Of a stretch of 64,000 nt of DNA, positions 1 to 7,926 are shown piece after piece. The first letter of the stretch is position 1; every line of letters begins with the position of its first letter. Both the position numbers and the translations under genes were made by a program. The DNA comes from Micromonospora pattaloongensis (lineage in GTDB: Bacteria; Actinomycetota; Actinomycetes; Mycobacteriales; Micromonosporaceae), in contig NZ_FNPH01000001.1 in assembly GCF_900107255.1 (NCBI RefSeq), positions 682,001 to 746,000 on the forward strand. Direction: 5' to 3'. Below the pieces are notes generated by a model. It did no database searches and was not told the DNA's origin. It saw only the letters and a program-made list of their open reading frames with translations.

Positions 1-240
1 GCGATCTTCTCGTTCATCTGGACCTGGAACGACTTCTTCCGACAGCTCGTGTTCCTCTCCGACCTGTCCGACTACACCGTCCCGGTGGCGCTGACCCTGT
101 TCATCGACTCCACCAGCCAGAGCGCGGTGGGACCGATGTTCGCGATGTCGCTGCTGTCGCTGCTCCCGGTGTTCCTGTTCTTCGTCGCGTTCCAGCGGAT
201 GCTCGTCGAGGGCATCAACACCAGCGGGCTCAAAGGATGA
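1..240 (+). CDS. Carbohydrate ABC transporter permease, C-terminal fragment (5' end outside window)
   Basis: Only the last 79 residues are inside the window; the reading frame is open from base 1. The fragment looks like the C-terminus of a MalG/UgpE-type sugar permease: a WNDFF segment follows the cytoplasmic coupling loop, then a QSAVGPMFAMSLLSLLPV stretch forms the last membrane helix, and the protein ends in a short tail (VEGINTSGLKG) typical of these permeases. It would form the membrane channel of a sugar importer with a second permease and binding protein presumably encoded upstream. The stop overlaps the next start (ATGA at 237-240), so the downstream YesL-like protein is translationally coupled, an association usual for sugar ABC operons. 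The substrate cannot be told from this fragment. Confidence 0.85.
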   Translation, partial: AIFSFIWTWNDFFRQLVFLSDLSDYTVPVALTLFIDSTSQSAVGPMFAMSLLSLLPVFLFFVAFQRMLVEGINTSGLKG

Positions 241-989
241 ATCGGAGGGTCACGGCGGGGTGGTCGGTGGGTGCGCAGACGGGTCGAGCCGCGTCGTTGG
301 CTGAGGTGCCTCGTCGTGGGCAGGCGGCCGGTCGAGCTGCGTCGTTGGCTGAGGTGCCTCGTCGTGGGCAGGCGGCCGGTCGAGCCGCGTCGTTGGCTGA
401 GGTGCCTCGTCGTGGGCAGGACTGGCGGGACACGGTGCGCGCCGCGAGCGACCTCGCGCTGCTCGGGATCCTCACCACCGTGGCGGCGCTCGGCGTGCTG
501 ACCGCCGGAGCCGCGGTCGCCACCGCCAGCGCCGCCGTACACCACTGGATCGAGCGGGACACCTGGCCCGGGCTGCGCCCGACGTTGCGTACCTTCGTCC
601 GCGCGCTGCTGCCCGGCGCTGGCGCCACCGCCGTCGCCGGCGGGACGGCCGGGCTGCTCGTTCTCAACCTGGTCGCGCTCGCCCGCGGCGCGGTGCCGGG
701 CGGTGCCGTGCTGCTCGCGGTCACCGCCGCGGTGCTCGCCGCCGCGGTCGGCTTCGCCGGGCTCACCGTCGTCGAGCTCGGCCGACGCGGCGGCCACGGC
801 TGGCGGGGGGCCGGCCGCGCCGCGCTCCGGACGGCCGAGTCGCGACCACTCGCGCTGATCTCCGTCGCCGGCGTGCTGGCCCTGGCCGCCACGCTCGGCG
901 CGCTGGTGCTCCCGCCGCTCACCCCGATCCTCGCCGGCCACGCCCTCTTCGCCCTGCACGCCGTGACGCGCCGGGTAGCGCCGGCATGA
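237..989 (+). CDS. YesL-like (DUF624-type) membrane protein with three in-frame 16-residue repeats
   Basis: The 250-residue protein has a hydrophobic body with about four membrane helices (from about residue 70 onward) and a HHWIERDTWPGL stretch resembling YesL/DUF624 proteins, which sit in sugar-transport operons and have no firmly assigned function. The start ATG overlaps the permease stop by four bases, so coupling is expected. Residues 16-61 are an insertion: three nearly identical copies of a 16-residue unit (GRAASLAEVPRRGQAA) encoded by a 48-bp DNA tandem repeat, with the third copy cut short. The repeat separates the start codon from what should be the true N-terminus (WRDTVRAASDLALLG). 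Whether the tail is tolerated or translation restarts downstream cannot be decided here. The family call is moderate. Confidence 0.6.
   Translation: MNRRVTAGWSVGAQTGRAASLAEVPRRGQAAGRAASLAEVPRRGQAAGRAASLAEVPRRGQDWRDTVRAASDLALLGILTTVAALGVLTAGAAVATASAAVHHWIERDTWPGLRPTLRTFVRALLPGAGATAVAGGTAGLLVLNLVALARGAVPGGAVLLAVTAAVLAAAVGFAGLTVVELGRRGGHGWRGAGRAALRTAESRPLALISVAGVLALAATLGALVLPPLTPILAGHALFALHAVTRRVAPA
282..420 (+). repeat. 48-bp tandem repeat, 2.9 copies, inside the YesL-like gene
   Basis: Copies start at 282, 330 and 378 with a 48-bp period; the third ends after 43 bp. Copies differ by a single C/T change (CGAGCC versus CGAGCT). The period is a multiple of three, so reading frame is kept and each copy adds 16 residues. 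The high identity between copies points to recent expansion by slippage or unequal recombination. Confidence 0.95.
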
Positions 990-1062
990 TCGCGACGATC
1001 TTGGACTTATGGTTCAGCAAACCGGACGAATGGTCGCCATAAGTCCAAGATCGTCGTGATCA
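986..1062. repeat. Intergenic inverted repeat (family 1), possible bidirectional terminator
   Basis: Two 26-bp arms (987-1012 and 1037-1062) are reverse complements with one mismatch, separated by 24 bp; the core is GATCTTGGACTTATGG. It lies between the convergent YesL-like and rlmB genes, where a bidirectional terminator would be expected. The left arm begins inside the YesL-like stop codon. The same core recurs at 53593-53650, so this is a dispersed repeat rather than a one-off hairpin. No T-tract follows the arms. Confidence 0.8.
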
Positions 1063-1088
1063 GGGGCGGGGCGGGCGGGGCGGGCGGG

Positions 1089-2240
1089 TCAGGCGGCCAG
1101 GCGGCGGCGGGTGACCTCGGCGAGGGTGACCGCGGCCGCGACGCTGGCGTTCAGCGACTCGACCTCGGACATCATCGGGATGCTGACCCGCAGGTCACAG
1201 GTCTCCCCGACCAGCCGGGACAGGCCGCGCCCCTCCGAGCCGACCACCACCACCAGCGGGCCGACCGCGGCCTCCAGCGAGTAGAGGTCGGTCTCGCCGT
1301 CGGCGTCCAGCCCGACCACCGTGAACCCGGCGTCCTGGCACGCCTTGAGCGCCCGCGTCATGTTGATCACCTGGCTGACCGGCACCCGGGCGGCCGCGCC
1401 CGCGCTGGTCCGCCAGGCGGTCGCGGTGATCCCCGCGGCGCGACGCTCGGGCACGAACACCCCGTGCGCGCCGAACGCCGCCGCGGAGCGGACGATCGCG
1501 CCGAGATTGCGCGGATCGGTCACCCCGTCGAGCGCGACGAGCAGCGGCGCGGCCTGCTCGGCGGCGGCGGCCACCAGGTCGTCGAAGGGCTCGTACGCGT
1601 ACGGCGGCACCTGGAGCCCGACGCCCTGGTGCAGCACGCCGCCGGTCATCCGGTCCAGCTCCGCCCGGCTGATCTCCATGATCGCGATGCCCCGGTCGGC
1701 GGCGGTGCGCACCAGCTCGTTGACCCGGTCGTCGATGTCGATGCCCTGCGCCACGTACAGCGCGGTCGCCGGCACCTGCGCGCGCAGCGCCTCCACCACC
1801 GGATTGCGCCCGACGAGCAGCTCGGGGGCGTCCTTCGGTGGCGTCGACTTGCGTCCCGGCGCGACCCGCGGCCCGGACCGGGCCGGAGCCTTGCCCCCCG
1901 TGCGGCCCACGCCGGCACGCCCGCCGCGGCCGGCGGCGACTCCCCGGGAGCCCTTGCCGGTGCCCCAGCCGCCGCCCCACGTGGTGTCCTTGGCGCCAGG
2001 GGTGCCGATCTTCGGCGCGCGTCCCTCCTCGGCCGCGGCGCGGCGCTCCTTCTCCTGCTTCCAGGCGGTGCGCTGCGGCAGCTTCTCGGTGCCCGAGTAC
2101 GCCTTGTGCCACGGGCGCTCGTCGGCCGGGAGGGTCCGACCCTTGCCGGCGAGACCCGCCTTGTTCTTACCGCCCGAGCCGACGGTGGCGCCCTTCTTCG
2201 ACGCCACCCGCTTTCCGCGGCGCTGCGAGTTTCCGGGCAT
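1089..2240 (-). CDS. rlmB: 23S rRNA (guanosine-2'-O-)-methyltransferase, RlmB/TrmH (SpoU) family
   Basis: A 383-residue SPOUT methyltransferase. Residues 1-140 are a basic Gly/Lys/Arg-rich extension common in actinobacterial members; the substrate-binding domain starts near residue 141 ([12 protein letters not shown]). The SpoU motifs follow in order: [12 protein letters not shown] (motif 1, with the conserved Asn and Arg), [11 protein letters not shown] (motif 2) and the knot-forming [15 protein letters not shown] (motif 3). Family members methylate the 2'-OH of a guanosine in the 23S rRNA peptidyl-transferase loop. The start chosen is the ATG at 2240, which shares one base with the cysS stop (TGATG); the longer reading frame would run eight codons into cysS. 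The cysS-rlmB order is standard in Actinobacteria. The exact target base is inferred from the family. Confidence 0.9.
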   Translation of the reverse strand: MPGNSQRRGKRVASKKGATVGSGGKNKAGLAGKGRTLPADERPWHKAYSGTEKLPQRTAWKQEKERRAAAEEGRAPKIGTPGAKDTTWGGGWGTGKGSRGVAAGRGGRAGVGRTGGKAPARSGPRVAPGRKSTPPKDAPELLVGRNPVVEALRAQVPATALYVAQGIDIDDRVNELVRTAADRGIAIMEISRAELDRMTGGVLHQGVGLQVPPYAYEPFDDLVAAAAEQAAPLLVALDGVTDPRNLGAIVRSAAAFGAHGVFVPERRAAGITATAWRTSAGAAARVPVSQVINMTRALKACQDAGFTVVGLDADGETDLYSLEAAVGPLVVVVGSEGRGLSRLVGETCDLRVSIPMMSEVESLNASVAAAVTLAEVTRRRLAA

Positions 2241-3655
2241 CAGTCCTGCTCTCCAATGGTCCAACGGGGGCCTTGCGGGGTGTCCTCAACGACCACGCCG
2301 GCGTGCTTGAGCTGGTCGCGGACCGCGTCGGCCGCGGCCCAGTCCTTCCGGGCGCGTGCCTGGGCGCGCTGCTCCAGCGCCAGCGCCACCAGCGAGTCGA
2401 TCACGTCGCGCAGGTCACCGGTCCGCTCCGCTCCGCTCCACTGCGGGTCCAGCGGGTCGACACCGAGGATGCCGAGCATCGCCCGGACCCGACCCAGCGC
2501 CGTCCGGACCGTCTCGTCGTCGCCGCCCGCGAGCCCCGTGTTGCCGTCGCGGGTCTCCTCGTGCACGAAGGCGAGCGCGCCGGAGGTGTTGAGGTCATCG
2601 TTCATCGCCGCGACGAACCCGGCCGGCACCTCGCCCACCGCGCCGGCGCCGACCCGCTCCGCCGCGCGCTGCACGAAGCCCTCGACCCGACGGTAGGCGA
2701 CCGCCGCCTCGCGCAGGGCCTCATCCGAATAGTCGATGCGGGACCGGTAGTGCGGAGCGAGCAGGTAGTAGCGCAGCTCGACCGGGCGGATGCCGAGCTC
2801 CGCCACGTGGTCGAGATCGATCACGTTCCCCAGCGACTTGCTCATCTTGGCCTCGCCGAGATTGAGCAGCGCGTGGTGCACCCAGTAGCGGGCGAACGGC
2901 AGGCCGGCCGCCCTCGACTGCGCCAACTCGTTCTCGTGGTGCGGGAACGTCAGGTCCAGGCCGCCGCCGTGGATGTCGAACTCCGCGCCGAGGTAGCGCC
3001 AGGTCATCGCCGAGCACTCGATGTGCCAGCCCGGGCGCCCCCGCCCCCACGGCGACGGCCAGTACGCGTCGGCGGGCTCGTCCGGCTTGGCGCCCTTCCA
3101 AAGCGCGAAGTCGCGCGGGTCGCGCTTGGCGCGCTCGGCCTCCTCGCCCCCGGCCTGCATGGCGTCGGGCCGCTGCCCGGAGAGCGCGCCGTACTCCGGG
3201 TACGAGCCCACGTCGAAGTAGACGTCGCCCGAGCCGTCGCCGGCGGCGTACGCGTGCCCGTCGTCGATCAGCTTCTGGATCAGCTGGTGCATCTCGGGGA
3301 TGTGCCCGGTGGCGCGGGGCTCGTAGGTCGGCGGCAGCACGTTGAGGGCCCGGTACGCCTCGGCCAGGATCACCTCGTTGGCGTACGCGATCGACCAGAA
3401 CGGGCGACCCTGCTCGACCGACTTCACCAGGATCTTGTCGTCGATGTCGGTGACGTTGCGGATGAACGTGACGTCGTAGCCGGTGTGCAGGAACCAGCGG
3501 CGCAGCACGTCGTAGTTGACCCCGGAGCGGAGGTGCCCGATGTGCGGCGCGGACTGCACGGTGAGGCCACACAGGTAGATCGCGACCTTGCCGGGCTCGC
3601 GCGGGACGAAGTCCCGCATCGACCGGGTCGCGGTGTCATACAGCCGTAGCGTCAC
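2240..3655 (-). CDS. cysS: Cysteinyl-tRNA synthetase
   Basis: A 471-residue class I aminoacyl-tRNA synthetase that charges tRNA-Cys. The HIGH signature is at residues 38-41 (PHIGH) just after C29, the first zinc ligand; further ligands are in WHIECSAM and the HHENELAQS segment. KMSKS is near residue 265 (AKMSKSLGN). The C-terminal anticodon-binding region follows. Length and motif order match the bacterial enzyme rather than the MshC paralogue of mycothiol synthesis, which is shorter and differs around KMSKS. The GTG start lies six bases after a TACCCT -10 hexamer (3662-3667), implying a leaderless mRNA. It is translated into rlmB through a one-base stop/start overlap and is divergent from the IclR-family gene. 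Confidence 0.96.
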   Translation of the reverse strand: MTLRLYDTATRSMRDFVPREPGKVAIYLCGLTVQSAPHIGHLRSGVNYDVLRRWFLHTGYDVTFIRNVTDIDDKILVKSVEQGRPFWSIAYANEVILAEAYRALNVLPPTYEPRATGHIPEMHQLIQKLIDDGHAYAAGDGSGDVYFDVGSYPEYGALSGQRPDAMQAGGEEAERAKRDPRDFALWKGAKPDEPADAYWPSPWGRGRPGWHIECSAMTWRYLGAEFDIHGGGLDLTFPHHENELAQSRAAGLPFARYWVHHALLNLGEAKMSKSLGNVIDLDHVAELGIRPVELRYYLLAPHYRSRIDYSDEALREAAVAYRRVEGFVQRAAERVGAGAVGEVPAGFVAAMNDDLNTSGALAFVHEETRDGNTGLAGGDDETVRTALGRVRAMLGILGVDPLDPQWSGAERTGDLRDVIDSLVALALEQRAQARARKDWAAADAVRDQLKHAGVVVEDTPQGPRWTIGEQD

Positions 3656-3661
3656 CGTACA

Positions 3662-3667
3662 AGGGTA
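3662..3667 (-). promoter_or_regulatory. -10 element of cysS, leaderless start
   Basis: On the minus strand TACCCT ends six bases before the cysS GTG at 3655, placing the transcription start at or next to the start codon. No clear -35 is seen. Confidence 0.55.
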
Positions 3668-3718
3668 GCCGTCGGCCCAGCTGCACGGGCATCCGGACGG
3701 AGCCGCCCGGCCGGGCCG

Positions 3719-3724
3719 TACCCT
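3719..3724 (+). promoter_or_regulatory. -10 element of the IclR-family gene, leaderless start
   Basis: TACCCT ends seven bases before the GTG at 3732. Together with the cysS element this makes a compact divergent promoter in the 76-bp gap. Confidence 0.55.
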
Positions 3725-3731
3725 CGTCGGC

Positions 3732-4379
3732 GTGGATGCCCCGCCCAGGCCGACCGAGACCGCGCAGACCCTCGACCGCGGGCTGCGGCTGCTGCGGCTC
3801 GTCGCCGACGCGCCCGGCGGGCTGACCGTGACCGAGGCGGCCGCGGGGCTCGGCGTCGGGCGGGCCGTCGTCTACCGGCTGGTCGGCACCCTCGTCGAGC
3901 ACGGGATGCTGCGGCGCGACGGCAACGGACGACTCCGCCTCGGGGTGGGCCTGCTGCAGCTGGCCCGCCGCACCCAGCCGTTGCTGGCCGACGCCGCGCT
4001 GCCGGCGTTGCGCCGCCTCGCCGAGCAGGTCGGGGCGACCGCGCACCTGACCATGGCCGACGGCGGCGAGGCGGTGGCGGTGGCCGCCGTCGAGCCGAGC
4101 TGGACGACGTTCCACGTCGCCTACCGGACCGGCTCCCGGCACCCCGTGGACCGCGGGGCTGCGGGCCAGGCGATCCTCGCCGGCCGGGCCGGCGGCGCGG
4201 GCCCCGTCGCCACCAGCGGTGAGCTGCAACCCGGGGCGTACGGGGTGGCGGCGCCGGTGCTCGGGGTCGAGGGGCTGGAGGCGAGCGTCGGGGTGGTCGC
4301 GCTGGCCCCGCTGGACGTCACGGTCGTCGGTCCGCAGGTGCTGGCGGCGGCCGCCGCCGTCGCCGACGCGCTGTCGTAG
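3732..4379 (+). CDS. IclR-family transcriptional regulator
   Basis: A 215-residue regulator. The N-terminal winged helix-turn-helix covers about residues 8-70 (TLDRGLRLLRLV, then LTVTEAAAGLGVGRAVVYRLVGTLVEHGML). The C-terminal effector domain is shorter than the usual 170-180 residues but keeps the domain pattern (LADAALPALRRLAEQVGATAHL, DRGAAGQAIL, YGVAAPVL). IclR proteins usually control aromatic or sugar-acid catabolism in response to a small ligand. No catabolic gene adjoins it here; the homogentisate genes 20 kb downstream are possible distant targets, but nothing in the sequence links them. The start is set by the -10 at 3719-3724. It is convergent with the subtilase gene across a shared hairpin. 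Confidence 0.88.
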   Translation: MDAPPRPTETAQTLDRGLRLLRLVADAPGGLTVTEAAAGLGVGRAVVYRLVGTLVEHGMLRRDGNGRLRLGVGLLQLARRTQPLLADAALPALRRLAEQVGATAHLTMADGGEAVAVAAVEPSWTTFHVAYRTGSRHPVDRGAAGQAILAGRAGGAGPVATSGELQPGAYGVAAPVLGVEGLEASVGVVALAPLDVTVVGPQVLAAAAAVADALS

Positions 4380-4387
4380 AAAAGCGG

Positions 4388-4417
4388 GCGGGGCCCGGTC
4401 GACCGACCGGACCCCGC
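4388..4417. terminator. Bidirectional terminator hairpin
   Basis: A 14-bp GC-rich stem (4388-4401 with 4404-4417, one mismatch) and a two-base loop between the convergent IclR and subtilase genes. It is preceded by AAA on the plus strand, which would give a short U run for the minus-strand transcript. Confidence 0.7.
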
Positions 4418-4432
4418 CACCTGCGCGATGCG

Positions 4433-6127
4433 TTACGGGCGCTTCCAGGGCTGCAGCGGGCTCGTCACGGCGGCGTACGCGTCGACGATGCCGTAGCCGT
4501 AGAAGCCGTTGAAGTTCTCGTCGCCCTCGCAGTAGGCGTTGAACTCGGCGCTCCGGCCCTCGTTGGTGTAGGTCTGCAGGCGCGGCTCCGGGCAGGCGCG
4601 CTCGGCGGCCGTACGCAGCAGCTGGTGCTCGACCAGGTCCGGCGACATGGTCAGGCCGCCGCGGCGGAAGTCCGGCCCGCCGAACCTGCTCACGATCAGC
4701 GCGGCGACGCCGGCGGCGTGCGGGGACGCCATCGAGGTGCCCTGCAGGTAGGTGTAGTAGCCACACTTACCGGCCTTGGTGCACTCCTTGAAGACCGCGC
4801 CCTCACCGTCCGGCGTGATGTTGCCGTCCGCGTCGACCAGCCCCTCCTCCTTGAGGACCTTCACGGGGTAGGCCGACAGGATCATGTTGGCGTCCGTCAT
4901 GTACGACGCCGTGCCGAACCCGTCGCGGTACCAGCCGCCCGGCGCGGCGACCGAGATCTGCTCGACGCCGTAGTTCGAGAAGTCGGACTTCTTGCCCGAC
5001 GGCCCGATCGCGGAGACGCCGATGACGTGCGGACCCTCAACCGGGAGGTCCCAGCAGGTGTTGTTGTCGATCGGCCGCGGGCGCGGCGTGCCACCGTAGT
5101 TCGGGCTCGACGTGTCGGTGCGCGGCGCGCCCAGGTCCTCGTGGTTGTTGCCGAGCGCGCCGACCAGCGTCACGCCGCGGGCGTGCGCGTACTCCAGCGC
5201 CCGGCGCATGCCCTTGATCGTGGCCTGCTGCGCGGCCTGCTCCTCGGCGGAGTCGGCGGGGTTGTTGAGGCAGTTGAACGCCCACGGGTCGACGTAGAAC
5301 GACATGTTGACCACGTCGATGCCCTTGTCGGCGGCGTAGACCAGCGCGTTGACCACGGAGTCGAGGAAGAAGTAGCCGGAGTCCTGGCCGGTCTTCAGCT
5401 CGACCAGCGAGACGTTCGGCGCGACGCCGGAGAGGCCGAAGCCGTTGGCGGCCGCGCCGATCGTGCCGGCGACGTGGGTGCCGTGGCCGTTGTCGTCGGT
5501 GCCGACCGGGTCGAGGCAGGCCTCGACCTCGCACGGACCGTCGACGTCCGGCAGGTCCTTGGCGAAGTTCTTCGACAGTCTCCAGTCGAAGTTCGCGGCG
5601 ATGTCGGGGTTGCTGGCGTCCACGCCGGTGTCCATGACGCCGACGGTCACCCGCCGGTCACCGGACTCGATCTTGCGGGCCGCCTTCGCCCGCATCATGT
5701 CCAGGCCCCAGAGCTTGTCGTCCAGCGGGTCGGCCTTGGCGGCGCGCCGGCTCTCCGAGCCCTTGTTCTTCGCGGCGGTCTTCAGGTTCTCCCGCTCGAC
5801 CTTGTCGAGGCGGGCCTTGGGGGCGTAGCCGATGGCCTTGCGCTCGGCGGCGCCGACCAGCGCGGTCGAGGCGGCGGCGCGGGCGGCGAAGTCGGTGCGG
5901 TCGCTGACGACCTGGAAGACACCGACGCCGTCGGTGCGGGAGACCACGGTGCCGCCGGCCGCGGTGATCGCGGCCAGCGCCGCGTCGGCGGAGACCCCGT
6001 CGGCGGCGACCACGGTGTACTCGGCGGCGCGGGCCGGGGCGGCGGTAGCCCCGCCGGACGGCATCGTCACCACCAGGGCCAGGGCCGCCGCGGTAGCGAC
6101 GGCGCCGGCGGTGAAGCGTCTGCTCAC
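4433..6127 (-). CDS. Secreted subtilisin-like serine protease (S8 family)
   Basis: A 564-residue exported protease. Residues 1-34 form a signal peptide (RR, hydrophobic core, AxA-type site near APARAA). A propeptide follows to about residue 135. The catalytic triad is intact: D166 in VMDTGVD, H215 in NGHGTHVAGT and S465 in GTSMASPHAAG, with the oxyanion-hole Asn at about 327 (LGNN). An insert of about 60 residues between the Asn and Ser blocks contains CTKAGKCGYY, a likely disulfide loop. There is no C-terminal anchor, so the enzyme is probably released or wall-associated. The GTG start is preceded by AGAGGA. It stands alone between hairpin-terminated neighbours and likely degrades extracellular protein. 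Confidence 0.93.
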   Translation of the reverse strand: MSRRFTAGAVATAAALALVVTMPSGGATAAPARAAEYTVVAADGVSADAALAAITAAGGTVVSRTDGVGVFQVVSDRTDFAARAAASTALVGAAERKAIGYAPKARLDKVERENLKTAAKNKGSESRRAAKADPLDDKLWGLDMMRAKAARKIESGDRRVTVGVMDTGVDASNPDIAANFDWRLSKNFAKDLPDVDGPCEVEACLDPVGTDDNGHGTHVAGTIGAAANGFGLSGVAPNVSLVELKTGQDSGYFFLDSVVNALVYAADKGIDVVNMSFYVDPWAFNCLNNPADSAEEQAAQQATIKGMRRALEYAHARGVTLVGALGNNHEDLGAPRTDTSSPNYGGTPRPRPIDNNTCWDLPVEGPHVIGVSAIGPSGKKSDFSNYGVEQISVAAPGGWYRDGFGTASYMTDANMILSAYPVKVLKEEGLVDADGNITPDGEGAVFKECTKAGKCGYYTYLQGTSMASPHAAGVAALIVSRFGGPDFRRGGLTMSPDLVEHQLLRTAAERACPEPRLQTYTNEGRSAEFNAYCEGDENFNGFYGYGIVDAYAAVTSPLQPWKRP

Positions 6128-6141
6128 CAGATGATCCTCTC

Positions 6142-6156
6142 GTTACGGGACGTGAG
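6142..6156. promoter_or_regulatory. Palindrome upstream of the subtilase start
   Basis: GTGAGA-GCA-TCTCAC is a perfect 6-3-6 inverted repeat centred 22 bp upstream of the subtilase GTG, where an operator overlapping the promoter or leader would lie. No regulator is identified. Confidence 0.35.
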
Positions 6157-6216
6157 AGCATCTCACCCGATCAGGCCGGCCAATGCCAGACTCCCGTCCG
6201 GATTGTCCCGTATTCG

Positions 6217-6906
6217 TCACCCGGTCGCCGCGAGCATTTCTGTCAGCACCGTTGGCAGCTCGGCCAACGACGAGATCTCGGCGTCGGGCACCGGACCGCC
6301 CGGCCGGGGCGCGCCGTGCCGGTTCAGCCACACCGCCCGCAGGCCGGCCGCGCGCGGCCCCACCACGTCGTGCTCCCAGTTGTCACCGACATAGACGATC
6401 GAGGACGGCGCGACACCGGCCGCCGCGACCACCGCCGCGTAGAAACCCGGCGCCGGCTTCTTCGGCACCCCGTTGACGTGCGCGTACAGCTCGAACGCGA
6501 ACTCGCCCGCCAGGCCACACCGCTCCGCCCGGCTGTTGCCGTTGGTCGCGAAGCCCACCGCGTACCGCTCGCGCAGCCGCGCCAGTGCCGGCAACGCGTC
6601 CGCGAACGGCCGGCTCAGCGCGTACCGCCGCGCGAAGAACAACTCGGCGATCCGGTCGAGCTCGCCGTCCAGGCCGACCCGCGCCACCGACCGGGCCAGC
6701 GCCGCCCGCCGGATCTCCGCCACCGGCGCCGCCGCCAGGTCGCCGAAGACCGCGTCCCAATCCGACTCCAGGTCCGCGACCGTGACCCCGGCCGCCGCCG
6801 GGGTCAGGGCCCGCATCTCATCGAGTACGGCGACCAGCGCGCCCGTCACCGCCGGGCGCAGGTCGATCAGGGTCTCATCGGCGTCGAACACCACGGTCGT
6901 GATCAC
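6217..6906 (-). CDS. HAD-family hydrolase (haloacid dehalogenase-like phosphatase)
   Basis: A 229-residue HAD protein. Motif I is FDADETL with nucleophile D8 and acid/base D10; motif II is in FATNGNS (T then N); the conserved Lys is in PKKPAPGFY; motif III is YVGDNWEHDV. A helical cap lies between motifs I and II, as in subfamily IA enzymes such as 2-haloacid dehalogenases and phosphoglycolate phosphatase-like proteins. The substrate cannot be predicted. The GTG start sits six bases after TACCCT (6913-6918), so the message is probably leaderless. It is a single-gene unit between the subtilase and the sigma-factor operon. Confidence 0.88.
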   Translation of the reverse strand: MITTVVFDADETLIDLRPAVTGALVAVLDEMRALTPAAAGVTVADLESDWDAVFGDLAAAPVAEIRRAALARSVARVGLDGELDRIAELFFARRYALSRPFADALPALARLRERYAVGFATNGNSRAERCGLAGEFAFELYAHVNGVPKKPAPGFYAAVVAAAGVAPSSIVYVGDNWEHDVVGPRAAGLRAVWLNRHGAPRPGGPVPDAEISSLAELPTVLTEMLAATG

Positions 6907-6912
6907 GCGCCA

Positions 6913-6918
6913 AGGGTA
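6913..6918 (-). promoter_or_regulatory. -10 element of the HAD hydrolase gene, leaderless start
   Basis: TACCCT on the minus strand ends six bases before the GTG at 6906, the same spacing as for cysS. Confidence 0.5.
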
Positions 6919-6942
6919 GGAGCCGGCTGACTCCTGCCTCCG

Positions 6943-7926
6943 CTAGCCGACCCCCACCTCGGCGTGCCGCGTGAGGGATATCCCCGCCGCGAACGACACC
7001 AACTCCCCGTCGCTGAGTCGGAGGCCGGCGCCGACCTGCACCACCAGGACACGATCGTCGAGGTCGACCGCGAGCGACGTCGCGTCGGGGCCGGTGGTGA
7101 TCCAGCCGGGGCGCCCGCCGACGGTGACCGGGCGGGCGTCGGCGGGCGGCTGCTCGCCGGGGGCGCTGAGCAGGACGGTCAGCTTGCCCACGAAGTCGTC
7201 ACTCGGCGGTAGCGCCGCGGGCCGGAACGACATGGCGGTCGGGGTCACCACGTCGAGCGGCATGTCGAGCGGGACGCGGGCGAAGCTGCACGGCACGGCG
7301 ACCGCGACGGCGCCCGGACGCAGGCCCTCGGCGTACCTGATCAGCTCCTTGGTCTTCAGCCCGGCGTCGGCACGGACCTCGACCCAGAGCCCGCTGCTCT
7401 CCCGCCACCGCACCGAGGACGCCGGGCTGGCCCCGGAGGCCGCCCGCAGCGCCGCCTGCCGGCCATGCACCCGGACGGACGCGACCGGCCCCGGGTCGAG
7501 CACCGGCGGCTCGACGGTGCCGGCGGTCACGGTCAGCCAGCGGCCCGCGGCGCCGGAGTAGCGCAGGATCACCTCCCCGGCCGCGATCTGCGCGACCGGG
7601 CGGCCGTACCCGTCGGGCCGGACCCGCGGAGCGAACGGGAACGTCGGCAGCGGGGACGCCGCCGGGCCGAGCCGGACCGGCGTACGCGGATCGGGCGGGT
7701 CGGCCGGGACCGCGGCGATGTCCGGCACCGCGTCCGGGGTCACGACGGTCAGCAGGGCGGGCCCGCCGAGCAGGACGGCGGCGGCCGCCAGCCCAGTGGC
7801 GACCACGTGCCCGCGACGCCGCTGCCGGTCGGCGCGCCGCCGGACCGGGTCGAGCAGCGGCGCGGCGACGATCTGTGCGGACCGGTCGTGCAATGTCGCG
7901 CGGAGCAGGTCCTCGGTGTCATCCAC
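6943..7926 (-). CDS. Single-pass membrane protein paired with a SigE-family sigma factor
   Basis: A 327-residue protein of unknown function. The N-terminus is short and cytoplasmic, with an arginine-rich stretch (PVRRRADRQRRRGHV) before one membrane helix at about residues 40-65; the remaining 260 residues are predicted to be outside and show no catalytic motif. The GTG start overlaps the sigma factor stop by eight bases (GTGGATGA), so the two are co-translated. By position it could be a sensor or anti-sigma-like partner of the upstream sigma factor, but I see no zinc anti-sigma HxxxCxxC motif and no recognisable anti-sigma domain. Longer upstream readings would run deep into the sigma factor gene and are rejected. 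Confidence 0.75.
   Translation of the reverse strand: MDDTEDLLRATLHDRSAQIVAAPLLDPVRRRADRQRRRGHVVATGLAAAAVLLGGPALLTVVTPDAVPDIAAVPADPPDPRTPVRLGPAASPLPTFPFAPRVRPDGYGRPVAQIAAGEVILRYSGAAGRWLTVTAGTVEPPVLDPGPVASVRVHGRQAALRAASGASPASSVRWRESSGLWVEVRADAGLKTKELIRYAEGLRPGAVAVAVPCSFARVPLDMPLDVVTPTAMSFRPAALPPSDDFVGKLTVLLSAPGEQPPADARPVTVGGRPGWITTGPDATSLAVDLDDRVLVVQVGAGLRLSDGELVSFAAGISLTRHAEVGVG

Noticed and set aside
282-420. 48-bp repeats as a CRISPR array
   Set aside because: Copies are directly adjacent with no spacers and lie inside a reading frame; no cas genes are seen.
72-959. Long minus-strand frames opposite the YesL-like gene
   Set aside because: They are produced by the GC-rich third positions and the 48-bp repeat read backwards; no ribosome-binding site or conserved domain, and they run through the permease gene.
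3636-4766. 376-residue minus-strand frame covering the IclR gene and part of the subtilase
   Set aside because: It reads out of frame through the subtilase, crosses a terminator hairpin and the IclR gene, and is Arg/Gly-rich in the way of shadow frames.
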